Below, piece after piece: positions 13,566 through 27,930 of a stretch of 64,000 bases of DNA. The stretch is from Zonotrichia leucophrys gambelii. Its lineage: Eukaryota > Chordata > Aves > Passeriformes > Passerellidae. The position numbers and the translations under genes are program-made. The notes beneath the pieces were generated by a model. It was not told the DNA's origin. It searched no databases and saw only the letters and a program-made list of their open reading frames with translations. The stretch lies in assembly GCF_028769735.1 (NCBI RefSeq), contig NC_088173.1:16928038-16992037 (forward strand), written 5' to 3'. How positions within the stretch are numbered: position 1 is the stretch's first letter; each line of letters opens with the position of its first letter.

Positions 13566-16500
13566 TCCCCAAGACAATACCTGTAAACTCTGGTAGGTTT
13601 ATTTTGGTGTGAGGGGTTTTCTTTTGTTTTGAATTACATATTCAGTTGAATGCTTAAGGCCACTTGTTATGAAGGCTCAAGCAGGCAAGAAGCATAATCA
13701 GGGAAACTTGTAGTGTTGGTAGTGTCTGGAATTGTTACCTGATAGTCTCTGAAACTTTTTTTGAAGTGGCACTTTCATTAAAAGAAGACTTGTTGCAGAA
13801 GTTCAATGATGAGAAATATATGAAGATTTGATGGAGGGAATGAAGCTGAAGCAACTGGCATCAAGTAGGATATTGTCTTCATTGGACCTTATTCTCCCTC
13901 AATATTTGGAGACAGTTTAATTCTATTGTTTCCCCGAGGTTTCTTTTCAGCCTGAAAATTCCTAGAAGAAAATGGTCTTGTATCATAAGTGTTAAATAGG
14001 GGATTCTTTCCTATAGTTATGGTTTTCAATAATGGAAGGGATATTTTGACCTTCATCAGATATTTAAGGAGTATAAAAAGAGTCAAACAAAATTGGCTGT
14101 TGCAACTCCTCCCTGCATAATGTTAGTTCATGAAGAAATGCATATGGCAATAAATGAAAGAGTTTCACACTAACTGGATGGGTTTTGGAGCAAAAAACAT
14201 CTCAATCTTCAGACCAAAATAGTCCAAAATATTAGTATTGCTACAGCTGAGGAAGTATGTAGAAGTTTTTCTAACTTTTCAGGAGCTGTTTTCTTAAGCC
14301 TTGCTGTGTATTTTTTGTAAAGCAGGTAGCATTGTGGCCTATTAAATTTTACAGAGTGAAGCCTGAAGTCTTCAGCCTCAAGAGACTTACAGGTGATAAC
14401 TTTCTTCTGTCATGTATTCTTCCTGATAAAGAATGGCTTTTTAATGCCCTGAAGTACAAATCCATACTGTTTATGTTATGTAGTGGTTGTTGACAGCTCT
14501 GATCATACTAGGGATATCAGTAGATTCCTTGCTTGTGTATATTGCCAATTCCAAAAACCCAGCCCATGCTTTTCCTTTCTCTTGATGGTTTCTGGTTCTT
14601 TGTCTTCTTTTTAAAAATAGATTGTAAGGCTTTCTCTTCATTCATCATTTTCCAACAAAATTTGGCATTGCTCTGCCAGTAGATTTCCCAGTAACGATGG
14701 GAATGCAGCTGAAAAAAAATATCCTTTGTAGTGAAGCCCTTTTCTAGGTTGCAGCTATGGATAGAGTTCAATAAAGCAGCTCTTCCATGAGAGCATCACC
14801 TTGGACTGTACAAGTGAAACTGTCTGCACTCTGTGACCTTCTGGAACTGATTGCTGGTTCCAGATCTCACCTTGAATTTAGTGTGATTTTCTAATAAAAA
14901 AGCAACTTAAAGTTTCAGTTGTCACTTCCTAGATCTTTCAGGAGGCAGTAGAAGCTATACCACCTTCAATATCCTCTATTAGAATATGCCTACCTTGGGA
15001 CTCTAAAATAATGGTAGTTTGTAAAAATTTTTTACACTATATCTACCCCCTTTGAAGGTCATTATAAGGATCTCTTTCAGGCCAAGATATTATTATTCTG
15101 ATAGGCCAAGCTATTAATAATATCTGGAGATTAGAATAAACTAAATTTACCAATAAGATAAAAAACCCCATGTTTTTTATCTGTATTACCTCACCTAATA
15201 CAGTAGATGAATGCTGGTGTTAATGCCTACAGAAACTAGCAGTACGCCGTTTGGAAGCAAAGGTGGATAATTTCTTGTCTCTCTTAGTCAATACTTCTCA
15301 TCTTTTAGGCTGAGGCAGAAAGGGAGATTTGATGCTTGAAGAAACAGGTGTCAGGAAGATGCTTATTTATGAAACTTCCCCTATGGAAAAGATCTTGCAA
15401 CGCTTTGGTTCTTTTCAAAATCATTCCAAGGTTTTAATATATTCTGCACCAGCCATGTGAAAGAACATTTTGGCACCCCAATACCATTCTGCAATAATTG
15501 TAGAGAAAATTTTGAGTAAACTATGTTTTGTTTTGTTTTATTGTAGAACTGACTTATGAGCAAAGAATAACAGAAGAGCAGTGATCCCAAAAACCATACC
15601 CTATTTCTTGCTTAACTGAAAATTAATTTTGTTTTTTGCAGAACATTCTTCATTGTTTTAAAATCAAGAAGAATGTATTGCTACTATGTTCAACTGTGTT
15701 GTAGAAATAGTTGTTTAACAGCTCAGGCTTTATGACCACAAGTATCCACATATATAAAATTGGTAAAATCAAAAACATCTCTTCAAATTTGAAAGAGTAT
15801 GGTTTTTATTAGGGTTGTTACCCTAAATACTGCATTTTGTTGTTGATTTAAGATCTTAGATACCCATTTTTTACACCCTGGTAAAGTCCTCAATTAGTGG
15901 GTGTAGGAATACTGGTATCTGAAAATATTTGCCTGCCTAAAGAAATATCTTAAACCTGAAAACTTGTTTAGTGACTCATTTATACTTCCTAAATGGTTAG
16001 TGCTGAAATGATGCCATATGAAATGTGTGAACAAGTTATGTGTTTTCTCCCTAGCTTTGCTTTTATCTTCCTTTGTGTTTTCACACTACATGAATTTTAT
16101 ATTTCAATTTCTCACTACATAGTATGTCAGATATGTCCTAAATTTCATATAACTCATGAAATTACATAAATATCAATATATTTCAGTAATTTTCATATTT
16201 AAAAAGAAATTCGGAATTATAATAAATAACACGGTGATTTACCTATAGTATACTTAGGGACAAATGGAATGCTTGGGTCTTCAGTTCTCTTGACTTTTTT
16301 TTTACCTTGAAGATCTCTTTGCCACAACTATTCCTTGTTAATTCTTAAAACCTTTAAAGATTCTTTTCTCTGTTCTTTTATCTTCTTGAGTTGGAAGTAA
16401 GAAGAGGACATTGTTAACTCTTACATAAATAGATGCAAATTATGGCTGTTAGATGTATGGAAAATCTAGTCCAAATAAATCTGTTTAAAGCGAAGGTATA

Positions 16501-19500
16501 GAATATCTGTTGGCAAGGGATTTCCTATCAGGATACCAGAAAGCTGATATAAGGGCATTGGCCATGACTAGTTTCTCTCCTATAGTAGCAAATGGCCTAA
16601 ATAGGTTTTGGCGCTAGCTCTTCTTTTTTATATCATATGATAGAAATTAAAATCTGTGCATCTTAAATATCATATACTGTTATTTATATAGAAGTCATAA
16701 ACAAATCTACTGTTCCATTCTGGGTTAAAGCAAGCAAACAAAAGAATAAAGGGAGAGGAGGGAGAATTTAGCATATATTACTCCTATACTTGCCTCTAGT
16801 AAAACACTACAACTCAGTGTCATCAGAGAGCGAGGACTGGAAATAACCTGTATACTGCACCAGCTTGGTGGGTCACTGTGTTGTGATTTTTTAATTTCAT
16901 GAAAAGAAGGAAAATGTTAGCATAAAATCTGCTTGTAACAGGTTATGAAGTTTTAGGAGCTACAGCTGTGTAGGCCATGTTATGACCAACAGAACTGCTT
17001 TGAGCCGTAAGCTGTTAAATCCTTTGGGAAAAGCAGAAAATTAAAGGAAAAAAAGTCAAATTCAGATATTCAGTTTCATAAAATGATACTGTAAAGACTA
17101 ATATGAAACCAGCTTTATGAGGCAGGGACAAAGTCGCTGCAACTAGAAATCCATACAAGTTGAAATTTGAGCTAATTGCTCAGTTGTAAACCCTGAAATA
17201 TCTTTAGGCCATTATCTTTAAAATCGACATCTGCCCTACATGGTTACAGAGAAATTTAGTGTTCTACTTCTGTAGGGAAGGACATGTGCAGTTAATTGCC
17301 CAAAAGCAAACAGTACTTTAACCAGACTAGAGGAAGCCTTTACTTAAGGTCAATAAACCCTCTGGCATTTCCTTGCCAAATTTGTCAAGAATATAAATAA
17401 ATCTCTTTCAAACCCTTTGCTGTTTTTTGGAAGCATCAAATCTTTTGAGATCACAGTAGGATATACTGTAAAGCATCCCAGAGTCCCTGAGAGCTTTCTC
17501 CTTGGCTGGGGAATCAGTCCCACTTTTAACTTCATCTCTGGGCTTTGACATTCAACATTCAAATACGGCAAATAAAATAACTCAATAATCAATAAGGCAA
17601 ACAAGTCTTATCAAGAACTGAAATTCTTGTTAACCTCTTTGTTTGTAGGAGAAAAAAACCCACCCTAACCCTGTGGAAGTAAGCATCCATATTGCTTTCT
17701 TAATTATTTGTACAAGATTTTTCGTTCTCTTTAAAAGCCTTGTTCCAGATTTACATGCCAATGTTGCCTCTTACACTGAATTGAACTTCGCAATGACCTG
17801 ACTTGGGAGTCATTGATAACACAGATCTTGTTGAAGAAATCAAAGGAAATCTTGTAAAAAGGTGTGTCATACTCAAACCAATACACAGAGATAATATAAA
17901 GACAAGGAATATGTGATGGAATTTTGCTAAAACTTTAGCACGTGACTACTGGTTGAAGACAAAATGTTGCTCAGCTAAGCAAGCTCCTGCTTTAGTCTTG
18001 AATATGCCAAATGCTATCATGAAGAAAGAAGAGAGCCCTTTACAGTCTTCCATGTTCAACTGGGGAAGAACAAAATTTGATATTGTCTAGAAGAAAGCCT
18101 CTGTTATATTTAATATTTCCCTTATAAACAGAAAAGAACAATGCCTATCTTTTTGATGTGTTCAAAACAAAATTTAAGACTCTATCACATTTATGGATGT
18201 CAAGTAGGTCCCAGAAGTTTATATTTTTTGCAAAATCCCAAGACAGGTGCACTTTTGAAAGACGCTGACAGAGAAGACTTGGTATTTAAACAAGTATCAA
18301 GCTTTCTCTGTATTTAAACATTTTGAGACCACAAATATAATTATAGTCTACTGTCTCTGAACGTCATCTCTATTTCCTTCTGATATTGAAGTTCAGTTTT
18401 CCTCTTTCATTTTTTTTCTTTTCCTGTATGTCTTATTATCAGAACACATGCACACAAAAGAAAAAAAATTAAATAGTCAAAACTTATTTGCATAGCTATT
18501 TCAATATGTTTAACTTGATGAAAAAACAGGGGCTTAAGGGAGGTTTTGTACCAGATTTATGCCATCATATTCAGTTTGTTACAAAGTATGTTCAGCAATT
18601 TTTTTGTCCCTGAGGAGAATAATGAACTTATGACTCAATTCTGACTGAATCATTACTCAATGTATCAACAATATATTTCTAGCCCTTCAGAAGCAGTGGA
18701 AAAGAAAGAACTCAAATATTTTTGTTTGAAAAGTGTATTCAAATGTATTTTTTTATGTACATTGGTGGTTTTTTCCCCCACTCTGACTGGGTTCTTTGTC
18801 TTCTTAAGACAAATTATTGACAGCAGTTTTAACCTGTGCTTCCCTGGGAACAAATGCCTTGGCAGCTGGCCATGGTGACAGATTTTCTGGGTGACATGCA
18901 TATTCTGTACTGATCTTGCCAAAGCCTGGTGTTTCAGATAGCTTCCTTTTCAAGAGCAGGTGTTCATTTATTCCACATCATTCTGCAACCTTGGCAGATG
19001 AGATAAAATTCAGAACTAGTGCAAAAGAGCTCATTGATCCAGCTACATAGAAATAAATCTTAACACTTGGAGCTTGAAGTAGAAAATCCAGAAAGAGGCA
19101 GAGTGTGAAGTGGTGAAGTAGCTGGTTGGGTTTAGAAAAAAATGGTGACTTATACTTGGACATACTACCATGTTAGCTGTCTGGATTCTGCATTTTTCAA
19201 TGGAATATGACAATGATTTGTCTGGACAGGAATCTTACAATAATAACAACAATTTATTTGCATAAATAGTTGTATCTGATAGCAATAGTTTTATTCTTAG
19301 TAAAAATAAGTCTCATTACCTCTCTTATTTTCTTTCACTTTTATCTTGAATTTTCCAATGTTGTTTTAATGACATATAATGTAAACAATCAAAATCCATA
19401 TTTAGTGCAAAACACATGCATAGGATCTAATAGCAAAACTGTGCTTGAGAACTGAATGTGTGCTAAAATCCCCCAAAATAATAAGGAAAATATTGTCAGC

Positions 19501-22500
19501 CTGTGTAGTTCTATGGATATTGTGCACTTGAGAGAGGTAAATATTTGATGAGTTTCATACTGTAGTAAACTTTATTTTAATTTACTTTCATTGCCACCAC
19601 CTCTGTTCCCTTGCTTAGAAAATAGTAAATGCATTTTATCTTAAAATTATTCCTTCACCCTTGCATAGATAATCTCAATTAGGCCAACTACAGAAAACCT
19701 TTGTGTTATGCATGTCTTTATTCATCCCACAGTCAATGTGTTTGAAAAATGTTCAACAAACTTATATCAGAAAAATAAACAATTGTAGATTATTAAGTCT
19801 GCTAAGAGAAAATAAAATTAATGTAAAAACTATAGAATATAAGTATAAAATAAAATTCAATTAGAGCCACCTAGCTGATCCGCTCTGTGGACTGAAGACT
19901 TTCTGTGATGATTCAGAATCTTATCACAATGATGTAGAAATGGGCTATGTGTTTTCAGGGGACCTATTGATGACCTAAAATATTAGTGCATTTAAAGGAA
20001 GGAAGAAACAAGAAGCTAAAACATGACTGCAACTCTTGGGGACATTTCTGATCTTGCTTAATGCATTAAAAATTAGCTTAGATATTCTTAGCAGTGTACA
20101 CTAGAGAGGATGTAGGCCAACAGCCAAGTGGGTTTCTCAGGTGGATTATGGAGCTTGTGTTGCTCTGTGATGGCACAACTGCTCTGGTGGAGATACCTGG
20201 GCCTGCTGCTGTGCATGTCTGTATGACTTAGAATTACAAAAATTTACTATCTCAAAAAAAAGTTAAGTTCATCAAATCATGAAAAATTAGCTATACATCA
20301 GTGAGAAATAAATATCGACTTTCTAAAATAAATTTACATCTCTCCTTTGAATGTAACCACTAGTCAAACCTTTATGTTCCGCTGTGTTTTTAAACAGACA
20401 TTCCTGGAAAAATTCATCTAAACAATATATTCTTCTGAAACATTTTGTTCCCACTGAACTTGCCTCTTTACAATGATTTTCTTTAGGCAAAAAATCACTG
20501 ACCAGCCTAACTCTTCTTAAGAAAAAAAATCCATTATTTTCAGATTATCAGCAAGATTGTAAGGTTTTTTTTAGTGATTCGAGACAGAAATGTGTCTAGG
20601 TTTCAGCACCATGCTAACATATACTTCATAGTGGCATATTTTTTCTTCTACATTCTGGAATCCTTTCTCTTGATCTGCAAAGTAGTGGAAATAGACACTA
20701 TGTTATTGTGTGTCTTGGGGAGACTTAATTTGACTTAGAATCTTCTAGGTAAATTTTGCATCATTAAAAAAAAGGATTGCCAAAGCACTTTGATGTCACA
20801 GCGTGAATGTGTATATGGGGCAATGAAGGGGAAGGAATATTTAGAAAAAAACATTCATATTATGTACTCATAATATAAAAAATATATTTTGAAATAATCA
20901 AGAACAAAAGGATCTCTATTTGGTCTCTCAACCTAATTGAGTTTTGGCAGTGGCCTTGGCACAAAAATTTTTCAAATAATGTGAAATTGGTTTTGAAATG
21001 TTCTAAAAATTTTTGTACATCTAAAATGTACCTGGATTCCTTAGTATTAAGAATATTAGTTCTGATCTATCTATCTTTCATATTTTTCCTGTGTTCTGTC
21101 TTCTTTCTAAGACTTTTTTCTTTCCTAAAAGGGAGTCTAAAGCAACACAAACCACATCATGAGGTCTTAAGCACAGGTTTTAATGAAAAAATTGGCCAAA
21201 GAATTTTCATAAGATCTAGCTTACATTTTCTTGGTTCTGTACACTGAAAAACCCTCTCTTGTAAATGAAGTTGTTTTTACTCCATCCCTGGCTGCTTTCA
21301 TAGCCTGTTTACTTTCATTCTGTAGTACATTTGTTCTGGACATATATAATCCATGGAAAACCCTTCTGTCTCTAGGGAAGATAACCATGCCTATTGGAGA
21401 AAATGGACATTGTAAATCTACTTATGAGGACTCTAGAGAGGAAAGAAGGGACCCCAGGCCAAAAAAAACCTGGGATTAGGAGAAGGTAAAATGCAGAGTA
21501 CCTATACTCTGACAGCTGCCTATAAGGGGTCAAAAAAGCATTAGCGCTCTCTTTCCTGTTCTGCAGGCAGGGAAAATATTGGCATATAATCCTGGATTGG
21601 GTGATAAATATTTTTCATAGCATAAATCATTACAACATGCATATATTTGCATTTAATAGAGAAAATAATGAACTATTGAGCCTGTGTTTTTCTTTTAGGA
21701 TCCTTTTTAAGGATGAAACTGTGTTCTTATGGGTGTATAAAGTCGTAGACTAAACTTATTCCTGGAGATTTAAAAACGAGTCTTCTAGGTTATTTAGTTC
21801 ATAGAGGCTTTTAATACTGTACATCTCCATCTTACCTACAGTTGTCACACAAATGCCTACAGCTAAAACACAGTGTAGTGACAAGACTATAGACTTGGAA
21901 ATGCAAACTGCACAATAGAAGTACGTTCTAACATTTTAACTGATTTTGACAAGCAGTAAGTTCATATTTTGTTGCCAATGTCACTGTAAGTTTGTTTTTC
22001 ATTTACTGAGACAAAGATACAAAGATGTATGGTTTTTGCTAGAACATTCTTAAAATTCTTATAAGTTTCCTATGTAAAGAACTCACAGCACATTAACTTC
22101 CCCTGGATGCTCTGAATATTTGGAACTTTTGAAAGATATTATTTTGAAAGAATTTACTTTGAAATCTTATTTTAAATAATGGTATTAATAATGGTGGTGC
22201 AATATCAACAGTAGTCTAGTCTAACTTGTTTCTTAATGCAGGTTAGCTTTCTTTTTGTTCAGTTGTTGTCATTTTTTATTGATCCTGTTTTTACAAACTT
22301 CTGCATTTGTATTTGTCTTGTCTTTGCAATACTAGTGCACTGATGACTGCAGGAATATTCATCTCAGGAGGTTGCTGCTGACCTTTAAAAGGTCCAGGCT
22401 TTTTTGGATAATAATCTAGTGGAGATTTTATTTATCCCTCAGAGAAGACATCCCTAGATGTCTTGAGAACAGAAACCAGAAATGTGTATTGGTCAATTTT

Positions 22501-22531
22501 GTGTATGTGACCAAGAAAATAAAACTTTCAT

Positions 22532-22616
22532 ATGTGTTTCTAATGAGCAATTATAATCCTTTTTGTCTTTGCAAAAAGGTATGTTTCTAATTAGTAATTA
22601 TGATCCTCTTCATTTC
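22532..22616. repeat. 49-bp-spaced imperfect direct repeat beside the LTR
   Basis: Two copies share TTTCTAAT-AG-AATTAT-ATCCT, at 22532-22566 and 22581-22614. The second ends about 10 bp before the LTR. A local duplication of unclear origin; too long and too far apart to be the LTR target-site duplication. Confidence 0.7.
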
Positions 22617-23014
22617 TGTTGTAGTGTGTTGTTAAGTTTCTTGTGTTATTCCCCCAATTTATGTATTGTTCTCCCTTATTATGTGTAAAATGGTTTCGTT
22701 CCCCCAGTTTTTCCCGCCACTGCTAGCCTGTCAGCTAAGTTGCTATAGTAACCGCTATTCATAGTTGCCGATATGTAATTGCTCCTCCCCTGGTTTCCCT
22801 TATAAGTGAAAGTTGTTTCCTCCCTAAGTCCAGTCAATCACTCCCTTTCTCCTCCCAGGTTTCGAGAACCTTCTCCTCTCTGGAGATGGTGGCTGGCTGG
22901 AGTCCCAAGACACCTCCTTTACCTTTTGATTATTGGTCTCCATGAAGTGTCAGTTCTGTGAAGTTCATCCCCTCACCTTTCCCGATTGGTTCCGCCTGTA
23001 TCCACCCCCCCTCC

Positions 23015-23022
23015 TTTATAAT
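23015..23022 (+). promoter_or_regulatory. TATA-like box of the solo LTR
   Basis: TTTATAAT lies in the LTR about 70 bp before its poly(A) signal. A second TATA-like TTATAAG lies at about 22799. Assignment rests on position and order only. Confidence 0.5.
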
Positions 23023-23092
23023 CCTGTTTCACCCCCTATGAAAAAACTTTTTCCCGGTTGGTTTCCCCGCGTTTAGATCCCGCAACACCTTC

Positions 23093-23098
23093 AATAAA
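23093..23098 (+). terminator. LTR polyadenylation signal, sense to GPM6A
   Basis: An AATAAA hexamer lies within the solo LTR and is oriented with GPM6A transcription. It could permit premature cleavage in intron 1, but nothing in the sequence shows that it is used. Confidence 0.55.
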
Positions 23099-26000
23099 CC
23101 GATGTTTAACCCCCGGGAAATAGTCAGCTCCGTTCCTCTCCTATACCAGCGGTGTACGCCAGTCCGCAGCCAGCACAGCCCGAGGCCATCAGACGCCGAA
23201 GGGTGCTGGCCAGGAATTGCAGAGAAGCGTCGGCCTTTTGCCCTCAGCTAGTCAGACTCTAAACTTCGGGCCACATATGCCCTCTTCTGCACATTTCAAG
23301 ACAGTGTGTGAGTAGATTTTTTTATCTGAAAAAATTAACTGGAACATATTCGGTGATTCTTGAAGCCCATCTCTCATTGGAGCACCAATATAATGGCCAG
23401 GAATAACTTTCCCAAGAAGGCTGGGAAACTGGATGTGTGACAGTGTGCCTTAACACTGCACGAGAAATAAATGTTGCAACAGACTCCCAGGCATTGTACT
23501 GGGTGTTTACTCTGATATAAAACTGCACATGGAGCAGAACATGAAGAAACACTTTGGTGATACTTAACCATCCTAACTTTAGGTGTGTGGGAGTGGGAAT
23601 CATCTAGAAAATGAACTGTCTTCTTTTTTTAGTGCAATTTTGGAGCCCATTCAGCCAGCACAGCTCTTCAAAAGCTTGTTGGTAGGAGTCTTTCAAGCTG
23701 TAGTAAGGTTTAAAATAAAAAAGGCCAAAGCAAAAAAAAAAAAAATCTACAAAAAACCTTTCATCAGCAGAGCTGCAAATTGTTCCATGCTGAAATACCA
23801 TCTGCTCTCCAAAAGAAAGGAGTTTTACTAGAATGCATATGTTTGGACCTTGCTGTGTGTTTTGCAGTTTTCCTTAGTTGTATTTGCCCCACTGTATTAG
23901 ATACTTTCTGAATTCTTTGACTTGTTTATTAAGTATTAGTTGAGTGGATCTGAAATGTACACTTTCTGTCTGAATGCATGGCCAACTTTTAGAAGGATTC
24001 TTGGGTTCTTTATCAGCATCATCTTAAACATTATGTTGACCTTTTCATGTCTCTTTAGAGTGATTTTCCTCAGAAGGTACTTTTGGAGAAAACAGAAGAA
24101 AGTCTTTTAAGGTCATTTAGATGAGCTCACATAAACATATTGCCATTTTTACTTTGTGGAAATGAGCAGTTTTCTGTCATTAGAGGACATACACTTGAAG
24201 ATTCATTAGGATTTTTTTACTGAGCTTACTAGAATTAATTGGCAAAATGTAGTGTCAACCTTCATGTATTTGAGCTATCCTAACCTACAGAAAAGATCAG
24301 TGTGCGTGAGGGTCTGATAATAAAAAAACATGCTGGTTTGGCCCTGTTTTGCTGGCCCTCTCTTGTCAGAATCTAAAATGTATAAAAGTCAGATTTATTT
24401 GCAAATACATGACTCAACAGTCTGCTACCTTTGTAACCAAATGTTTAGAGAAAAGCATGTGTCTTCTATACAAATACAGCAGCAAATACAAGTTTCTAGT
24501 TGTTATATTTGGCAATTTTTGGAAAATTACAGCTTTTTTCTTTGCTTTTCTCTCTAAGAAGGACTGCCCTTTAATGGAAATTTATTTGCTCATATCATGC
24601 AAGTTGCTTTGTACTGTATATGTGTCATTCTTTAATGGCTCAGAGCCCAAGCAAACTTAAAAATAAATCTAGTTTTCTGATTCTAAAGATGGGCTTCTGG
24701 AGGCCACTGTATGTGATTGCAGGTAATGTTTACTATAGTTTATCTAGAAGGCCATTGGTAAGTGAGTTTATTGTGTTGTAGGAAAGCATTTGTGCTCTCA
24801 AATACTACTAGCAAAATATCAAAAAGAAAAAAGTAGTGTCCATTTCATCTCTATTACCTTATATCTTTTATTAAATGGTCTCTTGGCTTACTCAAGGACT
24901 CCTTCAATTTCTGATTTGGTTATTGAAATTTTATTCAAAGGTCTATGTAAATAGTGTGAGAATTTTATTTCACTCAGGCTCTTCAATAGTCTGTAAGGCT
25001 GAGTCCACTGGAAGTAGCCTGAATTTTCATCTACCAAATTGGATAAATAAAGTTTTATAGTGTTTCCAATACAGAAAAACAAGTAATTACTTTTGTCCAA
25101 TATTTATATTTGGCTATGTAAAACCTCATTAGTGTGTAATGCTGAAAAAGAATAGGGAAAGGCACATGAGAAATTATGTAACTGGAAAAGGGCGTGCGCT
25201 GTATATAGAGCCCACACATGCCATTATACAAACCTAGTCAGTGATGTCTGTTTGGAGTCTTTGAGGGTTACACATAACGTAATTTTGTATCATTGCTGGA
25301 ACTCTAAGTATTTACCCTTTAATATACTCAGTAAGTACACATCTGCCTCCCTGACTATGCATCCTGCATCCACGCTGAGATTTGCCCACTAGAAATTTAG
25401 CTATTCATAAAGCTACTTGTACTCACAGTGCTCAGTGAGTTTTGTTAGCTACACAAGGGAATAATTTACTGTAAATTGATTTTTTTCCATCATCTCTTTT
25501 GAAGATTTCTGCTAGGCCAGGAAGCAGATGAAATCCCTGGAGGCAGATGAATTCTTTTTCCCTGTGCTGGTGTCTGTAACCTAGCCTGGTTACTGTTATC
25601 CCATGGTTGAAAGCTGATTGTCAAAACCCATGTGGCATGATAGGCTCCTTGCATTAAAATGGAAAAAGATGTCAGATTCTATTTTTTATAAGAATGCAGT
25701 AGATTGACTAACAGTGATTTGAGCATAATTTTGGAAATTTCCTGTGATATTTATCTGCAATGTGTGGAATTGGAGTCAATTATAGTTGTTACAATAGCAG
25801 ATAGAATGCTTTTCACAGTGCTCCCTAGTGATGTTTGCCTGCAGCATACAGAGCTCTGAAATCTTCACGTGGGGAGAAGATCATTCATTATGGAGAGAAC
25901 TTTCCTGCATTCATCTGCTCTCAGGCACTGTTAGATTTGGCTGTGTGTAATGAAAAAGACTAAAGGATTTGTTTTCAGTAAACTAAGAAAACAGCGTTGT

Positions 26001-26697
26001 AAATCCATACAAACAGTGTTGCAATGTTAACAGCAGCGTATGTATAATTACAATACTTTTATAGCATTATATGCGTGAATTGTTTGCAGTTTGCTCTTGT
26101 TTGTTGTGTCTTAACAAACGGAGAATATTGCAGTTTTCTATGTTAGATTATATCCTGTTCACAAAATGGAAATTCTCAAATCAGTGTTGTTTCAGTAAAT
26201 TAAATAGTAAAGCAGTGTCCTGGTTTCTGCTGTCACGTATGACTTCCAGTTGTAAACACTCATCAAAATGTAAATGCCAATAACTTGCATATTTCTCCTA
26301 AGCATAGTTAATTGGTTAGTCTTCAGCTTGTTGGTAGGCTCTTCGTGTTGTTGACATCCAATCAGAATGTGTGGAGTTCACTTAAAATTCAGTATTTCAG
26401 TCTCCTTCATTCCACATACATTGAGGATTTGGTCTGCAAAGTAGCTTTCTTCCAAATCCTTGGATACCTCTCTATATGATGTTTACTGCTCTCAGTTTCA
26501 TTTCATGTGTTGCATGTAAAGAGAGGGCATAGTCCAGGTGCTTGGCAAGTGAATCAGAGTAAGCTTGTCTAGAGTGCAGATAATGTATGTAATCCCAAAT
26601 GAAAAGTTCAGAACTCTTCAAATACGTCCAGGTGGAGCAGGTAATGCAAGAGGCAAAGAAGGAAGGCTGTCTAATCTTTGTTTAGAATTCATTGGGG

Positions 26698-26714
26698 AAA
26701 AAAAAAAAAAAAAG
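26698..26714. repeat. A17 homopolymer
   Basis: An uninterrupted A run in intron 1. No retrogene-like sequence was recognised upstream of it. Confidence 0.9.
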
Positions 26715-27649
26715 GAAAATTATACAATGAACCAGAGCCGGCTCCTGACTAGTTCCTTCAAAGTCTAAAAATACAAGGAGCATCACTTGTCAACTCTGCA
26801 ACTACTTCTCTATTCTGAAACAGCTAAAGTTGTGAAATCTCAGTTATTTTATTAGTTGTTAATTCAGAGAAGACACTTGGCTTTATTAAAAATGTGTATT
26901 TTAATTTTGTGTTTATTATAATATTTTATATAAAAACAGGTAAAGAAAGAAAGCTTAAATTTACACATCCATTTGAAAAAGCTTAAACTTTTTAAAAGCA
27001 AATAGACCCCCCAAAATTAAAAAAATCTGTGAAAATCATAGTGTCCCTTCCAACAGATTGGTTTAAAGGAACATTTTTCTGGAATGTCTGGGGCAAGTGG
27101 GTGAAAGCATTGTTTAGAATACCTGTTAAAATAGTCAAAACCCTTTTGCCTGTCTGTATAGCTCAGTGCACTCCCTTCACTACTGCAAAAAGAAGTGTAG
27201 TGGCAGTGAAAATTAATTAATTATCTACCTGCCGTTTGTATGGATGATATCAGATCACAAAGAATCTAGTTTTTCCTGTTTAAAAATTTTCTCTGTATTC
27301 CCATAATGAGTACTGTGGCTGTGGCCTATTATCACACTGCAGCAGCTGTTGAGTGGAACAGAGCTTTGCTCTCACATGGGAGTGATGAGTTTCCCATGTA
27401 AATGTAGGTGAAGGTGTGTGCCTGGAATTATGGCATTGTAAAGCTTACTAGAAATCCCAGACAGAATGGCCTAGACATAATTGCCATGGACATAAAAATT
27501 GATGCAGCAAAAAAGACTTATTGTCCAATTGTTTTTCAAAGAAAATCTAGAGTTTACATTGTATAAATACTTCAGTGTGGTATGGATACACATATGTGCA
27601 TATCTTTTACATTAGCAAATTATTTTTCCTCAAATGCATTTGTTTTATT

Positions 27650-27687
27650 ACTTTTCTTTTCTTTTTTCTTTTTTTTTTTTTTTTTTT
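27650..27687. repeat. Pyrimidine/poly(T) tract
   Basis: A CTTTT-rich stretch ends in about 19 consecutive T residues. No element attached to it was recognised. Confidence 0.9.
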
Positions 27688-27764
27688 GCCTTAAACCTCT
27701 CTGCCTGTTGACCTTTTCACTTATGTGCTTTTTTATTTCCCAGGAGTAAAATATATTGCTCTTA

Positions 27765-27930
27765 GCATAGTGTTACAATGAAGAGACTGTATAGGGGCTC
27801 AGTAAGACTTCCTGAGACCGTGACCTTTTGTAACGCTAAATGGCTTACCTCTGGAGATAGATGTGCTAATCTAATTTAATTAGTGCAGAAAAGCTGCAAT
27901 GGATTAATTTTGACAGTTTCAAGTTTAAAA
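27765..27930. promoter_or_regulatory. Candidate conserved non-coding element
   Basis: A complex, non-repetitive stretch follows the poly(T) tract. It contains clustered homeodomain-like TAAT sites (CTAATTTAATTAG at 27871-27883, GGATTAATTTTGACAG at about 27900-27915). GPM6A introns in amniotes are known to be large and rich in conserved non-coding sequence, so this is a plausible enhancer. Only motif density supports it here. Confidence 0.25.

Larger units (their letters stand above)
22625..23275 (+). mobile_element. Solo LTR of an endogenous retrovirus, sense to GPM6A
   Basis: A block of about 650 bp differs sharply in composition from the surrounding AT-rich intron, with C-runs and CpG sites. 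It starts with TG (TGTGTTGTTAAG) and ends with CA (GGGCCACA). It carries a TATA-like TTTATAAT at 23015-23022 and an AATAAA at 23093-23098 in the right order for U3-R-U5, so it reads on the + strand. No primer-binding site, internal genes or partner LTR follow it, so it looks like the product of LTR-LTR recombination. I could not identify a clean target-site duplication, so each end may be off by several bases. The retrovirus class is not determined. Confidence 0.8.

Noticed and set aside
22566..23290. TATGATCCTCTTC before and TATGCCCTCTTC after the solo LTR as a target-site duplication
   Set aside because: Too long and imperfect for a retroviral duplication, and the left copy is not adjacent to the TG start.
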